This document shows, one piece after another, positions 52,718-61,875 of a DNA stretch of 64,000 nt. Within the stretch, counting starts at the first letter, position 1; each line of letters starts with the position of its first letter. The stretch lies in the NCBI RefSeq assembly GCF_006386545.1, contig NZ_SWAR01000023.1, forward strand, positions 62,001 through 126,000, in the 5' to 3' direction. The position numbers were made by a program, and so were the translations under genes. The notes beneath the pieces were generated by a model. The model was given only the letters and a program-made list of their open reading frames with translations, was not told the origin of the DNA and made no database searches. The DNA is from Methylibium rhizosphaerae (lineage in GTDB: Bacteria; Pseudomonadota; Gammaproteobacteria; Burkholderiales; Burkholderiaceae_C).

Positions 52718-53524
52718 ATGCGCATGCGTCACCTTGTCGTTCCCGCCGCCGTGGTGCTGGCTGCCGTGCTGCAGGCCGGCTGCGGCGAGAAGAAGACCGA
52801 GCTGGGCGAGGGCGGCTCGGTGGTCTCGGGTTCCGCCGGCCCGGCCGGTGCGCAGGCCGCCTCGAAGGACCTGGTGCGCTGCGACGGGCCGGTGGCCACG
52901 CTGGCGCTGGCCGAGAACCCCAACGGCTACACCATGACCAACAGCTACCAGCTGCCCGCCTCGCCGGTGCCGCTGGTCAAGCTGATCGCACAGCAAAGCG
53001 GCTGCTTCCGCGTGGTCGATCGGGCCGCCGGGCTGCGCAGCACGCTCCAGGAACAGGAACTCAAGGAATCCGGCGTGCTGCGAAAGCAGGGCAACACGGT
53101 GGCCAAGGGCAAGGGCTACGAGGCGCAGTACACGCTGGTGCCCAGCCTCACCTTCAGCGAGCAGGACGCAGGCCGGGGGCTGGGCGGCGTGATCGCCATG
53201 ATCCCGGTCCTGCGCGACATCGCCGGCCTGGCCGGCGTGGTGGAGCAGGTGAAGTTCAAGGAAGCGCAGGTGGCCCTGCTGCTCACCGACAACGAAACCA
53301 CCGAACAGCTGGCCGCGGCCACCGGCTCGGCCAAGACCACCGACCTGGGCGTGGGCGGCCTCGTGCTCGGCAAGCTGGGCGGCGCCGGCGGCGTGGGCTG
53401 GAGCAACACCAACGAAGGCAAGGTGATCGCCGCGGCCTTTTTCGATGCGCACAACAAGCTCGTCACGCAGGTGCGCCAGCTGCAGGCCAAGGAGCTGCCG
53501 CCGGCGGTGGCGGTCAAGCCCTGA
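52718..53524 (+). CDS. CsgG-like lipoprotein
   Basis: A 268-residue lipoprotein: signal MRMRHLVVPAAVVLAAVLQAGC with lipobox LQAGC. The mature part resembles CsgG/curli-assembly-type proteins: LVKLIAQQSGCFRVVDR, KGKGYEAQYTLVPSLTFSEQD and GKVIAAAFFDAHNKLVTQVR are the usual nucleotide- or sugar-like sandwich segments. Proteins of this type sit in the outer membrane periplasmic leaflet, often as assembly or secretion factors. GGGAGAGGAA right before the ATG is a strong ribosome binding site. It is located just after the aspS terminator and 22 bp before the Nudix gene. Confidence 0.8.
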   Translation: MRMRHLVVPAAVVLAAVLQAGCGEKKTELGEGGSVVSGSAGPAGAQAASKDLVRCDGPVATLALAENPNGYTMTNSYQLPASPVPLVKLIAQQSGCFRVVDRAAGLRSTLQEQELKESGVLRKQGNTVAKGKGYEAQYTLVPSLTFSEQDAGRGLGGVIAMIPVLRDIAGLAGVVEQVKFKEAQVALLLTDNETTEQLAAATGSAKTTDLGVGGLVLGKLGGAGGVGWSNTNEGKVIAAAFFDAHNKLVTQVRQLQAKELPPAVAVKP

Positions 53525-53546
53525 GGCTTGCGACGGCAAAGGACCC

Positions 53547-54017
53547 ATGCGCCCGCCCAAGATCCCCGAATCCGTGCTGGTGGTGATCCACACCGCCGAG
53601 CTCGAGGTGCTGCTCATCGAGCGTGCCGACAGGCCGGGCTACTGGCAGAGCGTCACCGGCTCGAAGGACCGCATCGACGAGCCGCTGACTGAAACCGCGG
53701 TGCGCGAAGTGCTCGAGGAAACCGGCATCCGCGTCGGCAGCGCCGAGGTGCCGCTGGACCGGCTGCGCGACTGGCAGCTGTCGAACGTCTACGAGATCTA
53801 TCCGGTGTGGCGCCATCGCTATGCCGAGGGCGTGACCCACAACACCGAGCATGTGTTCGGCCTGCGGGTGCCGCGCGACATCCCCGTCGTGCTGGCGCCG
53901 CGCGAGCACCTGCAGCATGTGTGGCTGCCCTACCGGGAAGCGGCCGACCGGTGCTTCTCGCCGTCGAATGCCGAGGCGGTGCTGCAGCTGCCCAACTTCC
54001 TGTCGTCCGACAGCTGA
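53547..54017 (+). CDS. nudB: Dihydroneopterin triphosphate diphosphatase (Nudix)
   Basis: A 156-residue Nudix hydrolase that removes pyrophosphate from dihydroneopterin triphosphate in folate synthesis. The Nudix core is SKDRIDEPLTETAVREVLEE followed by TG; the N-terminal PESVLVVIHTAELEVLLIER and GYWQSVTG fit NudB, which also ends close to 150 residues. In the Nudix box the spacing before REVLEE is two residues longer than the textbook pattern, as I recall for proteobacterial NudB relatives. Position after aspS is usual in this group of bacteria. Confidence 0.9.
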   Translation: MRPPKIPESVLVVIHTAELEVLLIERADRPGYWQSVTGSKDRIDEPLTETAVREVLEETGIRVGSAEVPLDRLRDWQLSNVYEIYPVWRHRYAEGVTHNTEHVFGLRVPRDIPVVLAPREHLQHVWLPYREAADRCFSPSNAEAVLQLPNFLSSDS

Positions 54018-54088
54018 GCCCGGCCGGAATCGGCGAAGATCGCGCCTGGCTCCCATTCGCGTTGACCGGCCCCAGTCGCTCGCAGGCC

Positions 54089-54886
54089 ATGAATCCCCTC
54101 CATTCGTCGCTGCTGCCGCCCTCCGACCACACGTCCACGCTGCTGCGTGTGGCCACCTACAACATCCACAAGGGCGTGCGCGGTGTCGGGCCGGGCAAGC
54201 GGCTGGAGATCCACAACCTGGGGCTGGGCGTCGAGGCGCTCGACGCCGACCTCGTGTTCCTGCAGGAAGTGCGCAGCTTCCACCACCGCGATGCGCGGCA
54301 GTTCGACCGCACCTCGTTCGGCTGGCCCAAGGTCGGCCAGGCCGAATACCTCGCCCCTGAAGGCTACGAGGTGGCCTACCGCACCAACGCCTTCACCCGC
54401 GGCGGCGAACACGGCAACGCGCTGCTGTCGCGCTGGCCGGTGGGCGACATCGGCCACTTCGACGTGTCCGACCACCGCTTCGAGCAGCGCGGCCTGCTGC
54501 ACGTGCCGGTGCAGTGGCACGGTGTCGAGATCCACGCCATCGTGTGCCACTTCGGGCTCATCCATTCGAGCCGGGTGCGCCAGGCCGACCGGCTGGCGGC
54601 CTATATCAAGGCCAACGTGCCCAAGCGCGCGCCGCTCATCGTGGCCGGCGACTTCAACGACTGGGGCGAAAAGCTCGACGGGCCGATGAAGCTGAACGGC
54701 CTGCACCGCGCCACCGCCCCCGACGGCCACCGGCCGCTCACCTACCCGTCGCGGGTGCCGGTGTTTTCGCTCGACCGCGTCTACACCCGCGGGCTGCGCT
54801 GCGTTTCCACCTTCGTGCCGCGCGGCAACGCGTGGGCGCGCATGTCGGACCACCTGCCGCTGGTGGCCGAGCTCGACCTCGCATGA
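54089..54886 (+). CDS. Endonuclease/exonuclease/phosphatase (EEP) family protein
   Basis: A 265-residue metal-dependent phosphoesterase of the DNase I-like fold. Motifs: LRVATYNIHKGVRG (Asn), DLVFLQEVR (Glu), VAGDFNDWG (Asp-Asn) and MSDHLPLVAEL (Asp-His). No signal peptide. In Burkholderiales this gene usually neighbours a cardiolipin synthase, as here (13 bp before it). Substrate is unknown; phospholipid-related phosphodiester cleavage is a guess from the context. Confidence 0.9.
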   Translation: MNPLHSSLLPPSDHTSTLLRVATYNIHKGVRGVGPGKRLEIHNLGLGVEALDADLVFLQEVRSFHHRDARQFDRTSFGWPKVGQAEYLAPEGYEVAYRTNAFTRGGEHGNALLSRWPVGDIGHFDVSDHRFEQRGLLHVPVQWHGVEIHAIVCHFGLIHSSRVRQADRLAAYIKANVPKRAPLIVAGDFNDWGEKLDGPMKLNGLHRATAPDGHRPLTYPSRVPVFSLDRVYTRGLRCVSTFVPRGNAWARMSDHLPLVAELDLA

Positions 54887-54899
54887 GGCAGGGGTGTCG

Positions 54900-56198
54900 A
54901 TGAGTTCGACGGGCCCGCGCGACGACGAGGAGCCCGCCCCGTCGGCCTTGTCCTGGTACGTGATGCCGCGCGCCGTGTTCACCGGCGGCAACGAGGTCGC
55001 GCTGCTGCGCGGCGGTGACGAGCTGTTCGCCGCCATGGGTCGCGCCATCGTGTCGGCGCGCCACGAGATCTGGCTGGCCACCTACATCTTCAATGACGAC
55101 CCCACGGCCATGGCCATGGTGCAGGCCCTGCTGGCCGCCGCGGCCCGCGGCGTGCGCGTGCGGGTGGTGATCGACGGTTTCGGCTCGATGCGCTCGCTGC
55201 CGGCGGTGCTCAACAGCCTGCGCGAGGGTGGTGTCGGCGTCGCGGTGTTCCGCCCGGTACACGGCTGGTGGAGCTGGCTGCTGCCCGGGCAGCTGCGGCG
55301 GCTGCACCAGAAGCTGTGCGTGGTGGACGGCGACGTCGGCTTCGTGGGCGGCATCAACATCATCGACGACCGCTACGACCTGCGCCACGGCTGGAGCGAG
55401 ACGCCGCGGCTCGATTACGCGGTGCGGGTGCGCGGCCCGGTCGTCGCGCCCATCGAGCAGACGGCCCGCGCGATGTGGTCGCGCGCCTGGTTCGGCCGCG
55501 ACTGGCGCGACGAGATCCGCGCGCTCGCCCGCAGCGCCAAGCCGGTGGCGCGTGCCCGGCGGCTGCTGCGCAGGCTGCGGGCGGCTCGGTGGCGCGACCT
55601 GCCGCCGGGCGCCGGCGACACGCGGCCCATGCGCACCGCCTTCGTCGTGCGCGACAACCTGCGCCAGCGTCGCACCATCGAGCGCAGCTACATCGACGCC
55701 ATCCGCAGCGCCCGCGCCCGGGTCGACCTCGTGTCGCCGTACTTCTACCCCGGCCAGGCCTTCCGGCGTGCCTTGCGCAGCGCCGCCCGGCGCGGCGTGC
55801 GCGTGCGGCTGCTGCTGCAGGGCCAGTGGGACTACCGCTTCGCCGCCGTCGCCGCGCAGGCGCTGTATGCCGAGCTGCTGGGCCATGGGGTGCACATCTA
55901 CGAATACACGCCGGCCTTCCTGCATGCCAAGGTGGCACTCGTCGACAAGGAGTGGGCCACCGTGGGCAGCTCCAACATCGACCCCCTGTCGCTGCTGGTC
56001 AACCTCGAAGCCAACGTGGTGGTGCGCGACCGCGGCTTCGTCGCGCGCCTGGGCGAAGAGATCGACACCGCCATCGCGGCCTCGCGTGAAGTCACCCTCA
56101 CCGACGTGGGCGTGCGCCTGGGCCTGCTGCACCGCGGCTTCGTGGCCTGGTGCGCCCGGGTGTACCTGCGCGTGGCCGGCGCCACCGGGCGGTATTGA
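54900..56198 (+). CDS. clsB: Cardiolipin synthase B-type phospholipase D family protein
   Basis: A 432-residue phospholipase D superfamily protein with two HKD motifs: HQKLCVVDGDVGFVGG (mid-protein) and HAKVALVDKEWATVGSSN (near the C-terminus). The layout and length match ClsB, which condenses phosphatidylglycerol with another phospholipid to make cardiolipin. It lacks the N-terminal membrane helices of ClsA, again as ClsB. A basic linker (ARARRLLRRLRAARW) separates the halves. The ATG was chosen over an in-frame GTG 6 nt upstream. Confidence 0.88.
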   Translation: MSSTGPRDDEEPAPSALSWYVMPRAVFTGGNEVALLRGGDELFAAMGRAIVSARHEIWLATYIFNDDPTAMAMVQALLAAAARGVRVRVVIDGFGSMRSLPAVLNSLREGGVGVAVFRPVHGWWSWLLPGQLRRLHQKLCVVDGDVGFVGGINIIDDRYDLRHGWSETPRLDYAVRVRGPVVAPIEQTARAMWSRAWFGRDWRDEIRALARSAKPVARARRLLRRLRAARWRDLPPGAGDTRPMRTAFVVRDNLRQRRTIERSYIDAIRSARARVDLVSPYFYPGQAFRRALRSAARRGVRVRLLLQGQWDYRFAAVAAQALYAELLGHGVHIYEYTPAFLHAKVALVDKEWATVGSSNIDPLSLLVNLEANVVVRDRGFVARLGEEIDTAIAASREVTLTDVGVRLGLLHRGFVAWCARVYLRVAGATGRY

Positions 56199-56222
56199 TG
56201 GACCACCCACCCGGTTGTTGCC

Positions 56223-57263
56223 ATGCCTGAGATCGACCTCGTGGTCGAGCGTCCGCAGGGACTCTACTGTCCGGCGGGCGACTTCCACATCGACCCGTGG
56301 CAGCCGGTGTCGCGCGCGGTGATCACCCATGCGCATGCCGACCATGCGCGTGTCGGCCATGGGCACTACCTCGCGTCGGCCCAGAGCGAAGGCGTGTTGC
56401 GGGCCCGCCTGGGCGGGGACATCACGCTGCAGGTGCTGGCCTGGGGCGAGTCGATCGAGCACAACGGCGTGCGCATCAGCCTGCATCCGGCGGGCCATGT
56501 GCTCGGCTCGGCCCAGGTGCGGCTCGAGCATGCGGGCCGCGTGTGGGTGGTGTCGGGCGACTACAAGCTCGAGATCGATGCGACCTGCACGCCGTTCGAG
56601 CCGGTGCGCTGCGACTGCTTCATCACCGAATCGACCTTCGGCCTGCCGATCTACCGCTGGCAGCCGCAGGCCGAGGTGTTCGGCGACATCAACGCCTGGT
56701 GGCGCGCCAATGCGGCCGCCGGCCGGCCCAGCCTCCTGATGGGCTACAGCTTCGGCAAGGCGCAGCGCATCCTGGCCGGCATCGACCCGGACATCGGCCC
56801 GATCGTCGTGCATGGCGCGGTGGAGCCGTTGAACCGCGCCTACCGGCAGGCCGGCGTGGCCTTGCCGCCCACGCGGCTGGCGAGCGAGGTCACCGACAAG
56901 GCGCTCTTCAAGACGGCGCTGGTGGTGGCGCCGCCCAGCGTGCACGGCAGCCCGTGGACGCGCCGCTTCGCCGATGCGAGCGATGCCTTCGCCAGCGGCT
57001 GGATGCGACTGCGCGGCGCGCGGCGTCGCCGCGGCGTGGACCGCGGCTTCGTGCTGAGCGACCATGCCGACTGGCCGGGGCTCATGCAGGCCATACGCCA
57101 CAGCGGTGCCGAGCGGGTGATCGTCACCCACGGCTACGAGGCCGTGATGGTGCGCTGGCTGCAGCAGCAGGGCCTGCAGGCAGGCGCGTTTCGCACCGAA
57201 TACGGCGACGAGGCACTGGAGCAGCTGGCTGCCGACCCGGCACCGGCTGACCCGGCCGACTAG
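56223..57263 (+). CDS. Ligase-associated DNA exonuclease (metallo-beta-lactamase/beta-CASP)
   Basis: A 346-residue MBL-fold nuclease. The metal site THAHADHARVGHG gives His36, His38, Asp40 and His41; HPAGHVLGSAQV, VSGDYKLEID and LSDHADWPGL complete the beta-CASP signature. The sequence fits the exonuclease family that is partnered with a bacterial ATP-dependent DNA ligase, a DEXH helicase and a metallophosphatase (TIGR04122 as recalled). The ligase itself is at 60148, separated by three genes. Role: end processing in DNA repair, by family knowledge. Confidence 0.92.
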   Translation: MPEIDLVVERPQGLYCPAGDFHIDPWQPVSRAVITHAHADHARVGHGHYLASAQSEGVLRARLGGDITLQVLAWGESIEHNGVRISLHPAGHVLGSAQVRLEHAGRVWVVSGDYKLEIDATCTPFEPVRCDCFITESTFGLPIYRWQPQAEVFGDINAWWRANAAAGRPSLLMGYSFGKAQRILAGIDPDIGPIVVHGAVEPLNRAYRQAGVALPPTRLASEVTDKALFKTALVVAPPSVHGSPWTRRFADASDAFASGWMRLRGARRRRGVDRGFVLSDHADWPGLMQAIRHSGAERVIVTHGYEAVMVRWLQQQGLQAGAFRTEYGDEALEQLAADPAPADPAD

Positions 57264-57339
57264 CATTCGGCGCACAATGCCCCGGCCCTTATCGGGGCGT
57301 CCTCGTCGATTCCTTTGCCCATCCGCCAGGGAGACCTGC

Positions 57340-59373
57340 TTGAACACCATGCTTTCCCGTGCCGCAGCCCGCGGCGTCGTTGCCTTCACCTTGCTGGCCG
57401 CCGGCGCCGCCGCATTCGCGCAGGCCAGCGCCCCCGCACCCGCCAAGCCCGGCAGCTACAGCGGCCTGGGGGCCGGCTCGGTGCCCGCCGAAGTGCTGGC
57501 GCGTTTCCGGCCTGCCGCCTTGCCCGAAGCGATCTCGCAGCGCATCCAGTCGCTGCTCGACCTGCGGGCCCCGGGCGCGGGCGTGCTGTCGCCCGACGGC
57601 AAGCGCCTGTTCTTCACCTGGCGCGTCACCGGGGTCGACCAGGTCTGGCGCCTCGACGGACCGTCCAGCTTCCCGCAGCAGCTCACCGGCGGCGAGGACC
57701 GCACCACCGTGCAGGCCGTGTCGCCCGACGGGCGCTGGGTGGCGCTAGAGCGCGACCGCAAGGGTGAAGAGAACCCGGGCGTGTACCTGCAGGCCGCCGA
57801 TGGCGGGCCGCTGCGGGAGGTGCAGCACAAGCGCGGCGTGCAGACCGAGTTCCAGGGCTTCTCTCGCGACGGCCGTGCGCTGTACTACGTGGCCAACGAC
57901 GTGCGACCCGACTCCTATGCGCTGTACCGGCACGACATTGCAAGCGGCCGCAGCGAACGGCTGCTCGATGCGCAAGGCTTCTGGCGGGTCGGCGAAGTCG
58001 GTCCGGCCGGCAGGCTGCTGCTCGTCAAGGTGCCCGGGTCGCAGGCGCGCGAGTGGTTCGTGTTCGACGAAGCGACACGGCAGCTCACGCCGGTCATCGG
58101 CCAGGGCGAAACCGAGATCTACACCGTGGCCTTCGGTGTACGCGACGGCGAGTACTTCGTCGCCACGCCCAAGCTCACCGGCGTAAGCCGGCTGTACCGC
58201 TTGCGTGCCGGCGGCGAGCTGCAGCCGCTGGCGGCCGGCGAATCGTCGCAATGGGAAGTCGAAAGCTTCAAGCTCGACGAGGCACGCGAGCGCCTGTACG
58301 TGTCGGTCAACGAAGCCGGCTACACGCGTTCGAAGGCGTATGACGCACGCACCGGCAAGCCGCTGGCGCTGCCGTGGCCGAGCGGCGCCGAGCACGAGCT
58401 GATCGGCAGCACCACGCCCAACGGCCGCTGGCTGGTGCTGGGCGCGGGCCTGCCGGACCGGCCGCGCGAGAGCTTCGTGTGGGACTGGAAGACCCGCCAG
58501 CTCACCCGCTGGGTCGTTCCCTCGGTGCCCGAGCTGGACAGCAAGGCCTTCGTGGCGGCCAGGCTCGAAAGCTATCCGGCACGCGACGGCACCCAGATCC
58601 CGATGTTCGTGCGGCGCAGCGCGCAGTGCGCGGCAGCCGCCACGCCCTGCCCGGTGATCGTGCACTTCCATGGCGGCCCCGAAGCGCAGACGCGGCCGGG
58701 CTTCTCGCCGATCTGGCAGCTCTTCATCGATGCCGGCTTCGTGGTCGCCGAACCCAACGTGCGCGGCTCGTCCGGCTACGGCAAGGCCTGGCTCGATGCC
58801 GACAACGGGCCGAAGCGCCTGCAGGTCGTCACCGACATCGAAGACGCGGCGCTGCACATCCGCCGCGCCTGGGCCAAGGGCGGCGTCGCGCCCAAGGTCG
58901 GCGTCTACGGCGGCAGCTACGGCGGCTATTCGGTGCTGTATGCGATGACGCGCTTCGCCGGGGCCTACGACGCGGGCGTGTCCAACGTCGGCATTGCCAA
59001 CCTGCTCACCTTCCTGGAAAACACCGCGCCGTATCGCCGCGCGCTGCGCATCACCGAATACGGCGACCCGCTGAAGGACCGCGAGGCGCTGATCCAGCTG
59101 TCGCCCACGACCCACGTGGCGCAGCTGAAGGCTCCGCTGCTCATCGTGCAAGGCGCCAACGACCCCCGCGTGCCGGTGGGCGAGTCGCTGCTGATGCACG
59201 AGGCCGCCGTCTCGCGCGGCGTGCCGGTGGAGCTGATGATCTTTGCCGACGAAGGCCACGGCGCATCGAGCCGCGGCAACCAGGCCCTGCAATTCGGCCA
59301 TGCGCTGCGCTTTTTCCAGCAGCACCTCAAGGGAGCCGGCACCGCGCTGGCGACCAGCGGCAAGGTGGAATGA
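57340..59373 (+). CDS. S9 family serine peptidase (prolyl oligopeptidase type)
   Basis: A 677-residue secreted peptidase. A signal peptide (residues 1-28, cleavage after AFAQA region) is followed by a WD40-like beta-propeller of roughly 350 residues and a C-terminal alpha/beta-hydrolase domain. The triad is Ser526 in GVYGGSYGGYS, Asp in QGANDPRVPVGE and His in DEGHGASS. The TTG start at 57340 has AGGGAGA 7 nt upstream; the ATG at 57349 is the alternative. It sits within the DNA repair pair by position only. Probably a periplasmic oligopeptidase. Confidence 0.92.
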   Translation: MNTMLSRAAARGVVAFTLLAAGAAAFAQASAPAPAKPGSYSGLGAGSVPAEVLARFRPAALPEAISQRIQSLLDLRAPGAGVLSPDGKRLFFTWRVTGVDQVWRLDGPSSFPQQLTGGEDRTTVQAVSPDGRWVALERDRKGEENPGVYLQAADGGPLREVQHKRGVQTEFQGFSRDGRALYYVANDVRPDSYALYRHDIASGRSERLLDAQGFWRVGEVGPAGRLLLVKVPGSQAREWFVFDEATRQLTPVIGQGETEIYTVAFGVRDGEYFVATPKLTGVSRLYRLRAGGELQPLAAGESSQWEVESFKLDEARERLYVSVNEAGYTRSKAYDARTGKPLALPWPSGAEHELIGSTTPNGRWLVLGAGLPDRPRESFVWDWKTRQLTRWVVPSVPELDSKAFVAARLESYPARDGTQIPMFVRRSAQCAAAATPCPVIVHFHGGPEAQTRPGFSPIWQLFIDAGFVVAEPNVRGSSGYGKAWLDADNGPKRLQVVTDIEDAALHIRRAWAKGGVAPKVGVYGGSYGGYSVLYAMTRFAGAYDAGVSNVGIANLLTFLENTAPYRRALRITEYGDPLKDREALIQLSPTTHVAQLKAPLLIVQGANDPRVPVGESLLMHEAAVSRGVPVELMIFADEGHGASSRGNQALQFGHALRFFQQHLKGAGTALATSGKVE

Positions 59374-59870
59374 CGCAGGGCCGGCACGCCATCATGGCTT
59401 CCGCGCTTGCCGCCGCCGCTGCCAGGCTCAGCACGACCTACGCGCCCGGTGTGTGGATCGGCGCGGTGCGCCGGGCCTTCGACGCCGATGCCCATGGACA
59501 TCACCCGCCGCACTTCCTCGTGGCGCTGTGGGAGCCGCTGCCGGCAGGGCAGCCGCTGCTGCCGCGCTGGCCGGCGGTGGCTGCGATCGCCTCGCCCGAT
59601 GCGAATGCCGCGCTGCTCGAACTGGTGCGACACCTGCCGGCCGGCGCCCGGGTGTGGCTGTGCGACACGGTGGTCGACTGGGCCCTGATCAGCGAGATCG
59701 TCCTGCGAAGCGACCGCAACCTGGAGCCGCATCACCGCGCCGGGCTGGCGGCCTTCGCCCAGGGCTGCCGCGACGCCGATGCCTCGCGCATCGAGCGCGA
59801 GTACACCGACCGCGAGCCGGGCTTCGAGCGCTTCCGCGACGGGCTGCTCGGGCCCGACCCCGGCCACTGA
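59370..59870 (+). CDS. Hypothetical protein, conserved type not recognised
   Basis: A 166-residue soluble protein whose start overlaps the peptidase stop (ATGA). Middle residues HGHHPPHFLVALWEPLPAGQP and the acidic, arginine-rich end (ADASRIEREYTDREPGFERF) do not point to a family I know. Codon use is like its neighbours and the frame ends 10 bp before the convergent small membrane gene. An internal ATG at 59394 (MASALAAAAARL) could be the true start. No signal peptide or membrane helix is convincing. Confidence 0.65.
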   Translation: MTQGRHAIMASALAAAAARLSTTYAPGVWIGAVRRAFDADAHGHHPPHFLVALWEPLPAGQPLLPRWPAVAAIASPDANAALLELVRHLPAGARVWLCDTVVDWALISEIVLRSDRNLEPHHRAGLAAFAQGCRDADASRIEREYTDREPGFERFRDGLLGPDPGH

Positions 59871-59880
59871 ACGCAACGCG

Positions 59881-60054
59881 TCAGGCGGAAGGATCCTTGC
59901 CGCGCGTGCGCGTCACGCCGGTCACGATGCCCAGGCCGATGAGGATGACGGCGGCGATGCCGACGTAGAGGCTGGGCACGCCCATCTCCACCAAGGCCCA
60001 GGCCACGCCTCCAACGAAGATGGCAAAGCCGATCAAATACAGTGCGAACGACAT
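59881..60054 (-). CDS. Small two-helix membrane protein
   Basis: A 57-residue protein starting MSFALYLIGFAIFVGGVAWAL. It has two hydrophobic helices (about 3-21 and 26-45) joined by a short turn and a basic C-terminus VTRTRGKDPSA. GGAG 7 nt before the ATG supports this start. Such small proteins are common and of unknown function. It converges with the preceding gene and diverges from the ligase gene 93 bp away. Confidence 0.75.
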   Translation of the reverse strand: MSFALYLIGFAIFVGGVAWALVEMGVPSLYVGIAAVILIGLGIVTGVTRTRGKDPSA

Positions 60055-60147
60055 GCGGGTCTCCTGCATCCGGCGCGCGTCATGCTGCCGCGCCGCCTCT
60101 TCGCATGTGGGCAAGCACCGTTCCGGCGGGCCCCTGTGCTGCGGCAG

Positions 60148-61875
60148 ATGAAACGCTTTTCACACCTGTACACCGAGCTCGACGCCACCACCTCCACCAA
60201 CGACAAGGTGGCGGCGCTGCAGCGCTACTTCGCGAGCGCGGCGGCTGAAGACGCTGCCTGGGCGGTGTACTTCCTCGCCGGCGGCAAGCCGCGCCAGGTG
60301 GTGCCGACCGCCGTGCTGCGCGGGCTCGCCTGCCAGGCCGCAGGCATCGACGACTGGCTGTTCGAAGAGAGCTACCAGGCCGTGGGCGACCTCGCCGAGA
60401 CGATTGCCCATGTGCTGCCGCCGCCCGAGGGCGACAGCGACGAAGGCCTGGCCGCCTGGATCGAGCAACGGCTGCTGCCGCTGCGCGGCACCTCGCCGCA
60501 GGAACAGGCCGAGGCCATCGTGCGCTACTGGAACGAGCTCGACTGGCACGGCCGCTTCCTGCTCACCAAGCTCATCGGCGGCGGCTTCCGGGTGGGCGTG
60601 AGCCGGCTGCTGGTGGTGCGTGCGCTCGCAGCGCATGCCGGGCTCGACGCCAAGATCGTGGCCCAGCGCATGATGGGCTACACCGACGGCAAGGCGGCGC
60701 CCGGCCCGCAACGCTATCTCGCGCTGCTGTCGCACGAAGCCGACCTGGAGCGCGACGCCGGCCAGCCGTATCCGTTCTTCCTCGCCCACCAGCTCGAATC
60801 CATGGCGCCGGATGCCATGGCCGCCAAGCTGGGCGACGCGGCCGGCTGGCTGGTGGAATGGAAGTACGACGGCATCCGCGCGCAGCTGGTCAAGCGGGGC
60901 GGCCAGGTGTGGGTGTGGTCGCGCGGCGAGGAGCTGGTGACCGAACGCTTTCCCGAGGTGGTGGCGCTCGGCGCGGCGCTGCCCAACGGCACGGTGCTCG
61001 ACGGCGAGATCCTCGTGTGGAAGGACGACAGGCCCGCGCCGTTTGCCCTGCTGCAGCAGCGCATCGGCCGCAAGACGCTCACGAAGAAGGTGCTGGCCGA
61101 TGCGCCGGTCACCTTCATGGCCTACGACGTGCTGGAGTGGCAGGGCGTCGACGTGCGCGGCATGCCGCAGCGCGAGCGCCGGTCCCTGCTCGAAGGCATC
61201 GTGGCCGGCGCGAGCCCCATGCCGGTCTCGCCGCTGCAGCAGCGCGCGGGCGGCTGGGCGGAGCTCGCCGCCTTGCGCGAGGAATCTCGCGAGCGAGGAG
61301 TCGAAGGCTTCATGCTCAAGCACCATGCGGCGGGCTATGGCGTGGGCCGCACCAAGGCGGAAGGCACCTGGTGGAAGTGGAAGATCGACCCGATGAGCGT
61401 GGACTGCGTGCTCATCTATGCACAGCGCGGCCATGGCCGGCGCGCCAGCCTCTACACCGACTACACCTTCGCGGTGTGGAGCCGTACGCCGCGCGACGAA
61501 GCCGAGGCGGCCGAGGTGGTGGCGGCCATTGAACGGCGTGACCCGCCCGCGCCTGGCGCGCTGCAGCTGGTGCCCTTCGCCAAGGCCTATTCGGGCCTCA
61601 CCGACGAGGAATTCCGCGAGATCGACCGCGTGATCCGCAACACCACGCTCGAGAAATTCGGCCCGGTGCGCAGCCTGAAACCCACCCTCGTGTTCGAGCT
61701 GGGCTTCGAGGGCATCAACCGCAGCAGCCGCCACAAGAGCGGCATCGCGGTCAGGTTCCCGCGCATGCTGCGCATCCGCCACGACAAGCCGCTGCACGAG
61801 GCCGACACGCTCGCGAGCCTGGAGGCATTGATCACCTCGGGAGCGCCGCTCACTGCAGGCCCTGCCACGCGGTGA
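60148..61875 (+). CDS. ATP-dependent DNA ligase (exonuclease-partnered type)
   Basis: A 575-residue ATP-dependent DNA ligase that seals nicks via an enzyme-AMP intermediate. The N-terminal DNA-binding domain (about 1-200) precedes the adenylation domain with catalytic Lys239 in EWKYDGIRAQ. Further motifs are DGEILVWK and GFMLKHHAAGYGVGRT, then WWKWKIDP and a C-terminal OB fold (VFELGFEGINRSSRHKSGIAVRFPR without ends). It belongs to the bacterial group that works with the MBL exonuclease at 56223, a Lhr-type helicase and a metallophosphatase; the latter two are not in the window. Its 3' end overlaps the convergent LysE gene by 26 bp. Confidence 0.93.
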   Translation: MKRFSHLYTELDATTSTNDKVAALQRYFASAAAEDAAWAVYFLAGGKPRQVVPTAVLRGLACQAAGIDDWLFEESYQAVGDLAETIAHVLPPPEGDSDEGLAAWIEQRLLPLRGTSPQEQAEAIVRYWNELDWHGRFLLTKLIGGGFRVGVSRLLVVRALAAHAGLDAKIVAQRMMGYTDGKAAPGPQRYLALLSHEADLERDAGQPYPFFLAHQLESMAPDAMAAKLGDAAGWLVEWKYDGIRAQLVKRGGQVWVWSRGEELVTERFPEVVALGAALPNGTVLDGEILVWKDDRPAPFALLQQRIGRKTLTKKVLADAPVTFMAYDVLEWQGVDVRGMPQRERRSLLEGIVAGASPMPVSPLQQRAGGWAELAALREESRERGVEGFMLKHHAAGYGVGRTKAEGTWWKWKIDPMSVDCVLIYAQRGHGRRASLYTDYTFAVWSRTPRDEAEAAEVVAAIERRDPPAPGALQLVPFAKAYSGLTDEEFREIDRVIRNTTLEKFGPVRSLKPTLVFELGFEGINRSSRHKSGIAVRFPRMLRIRHDKPLHEADTLASLEALITSGAPLTAGPATR

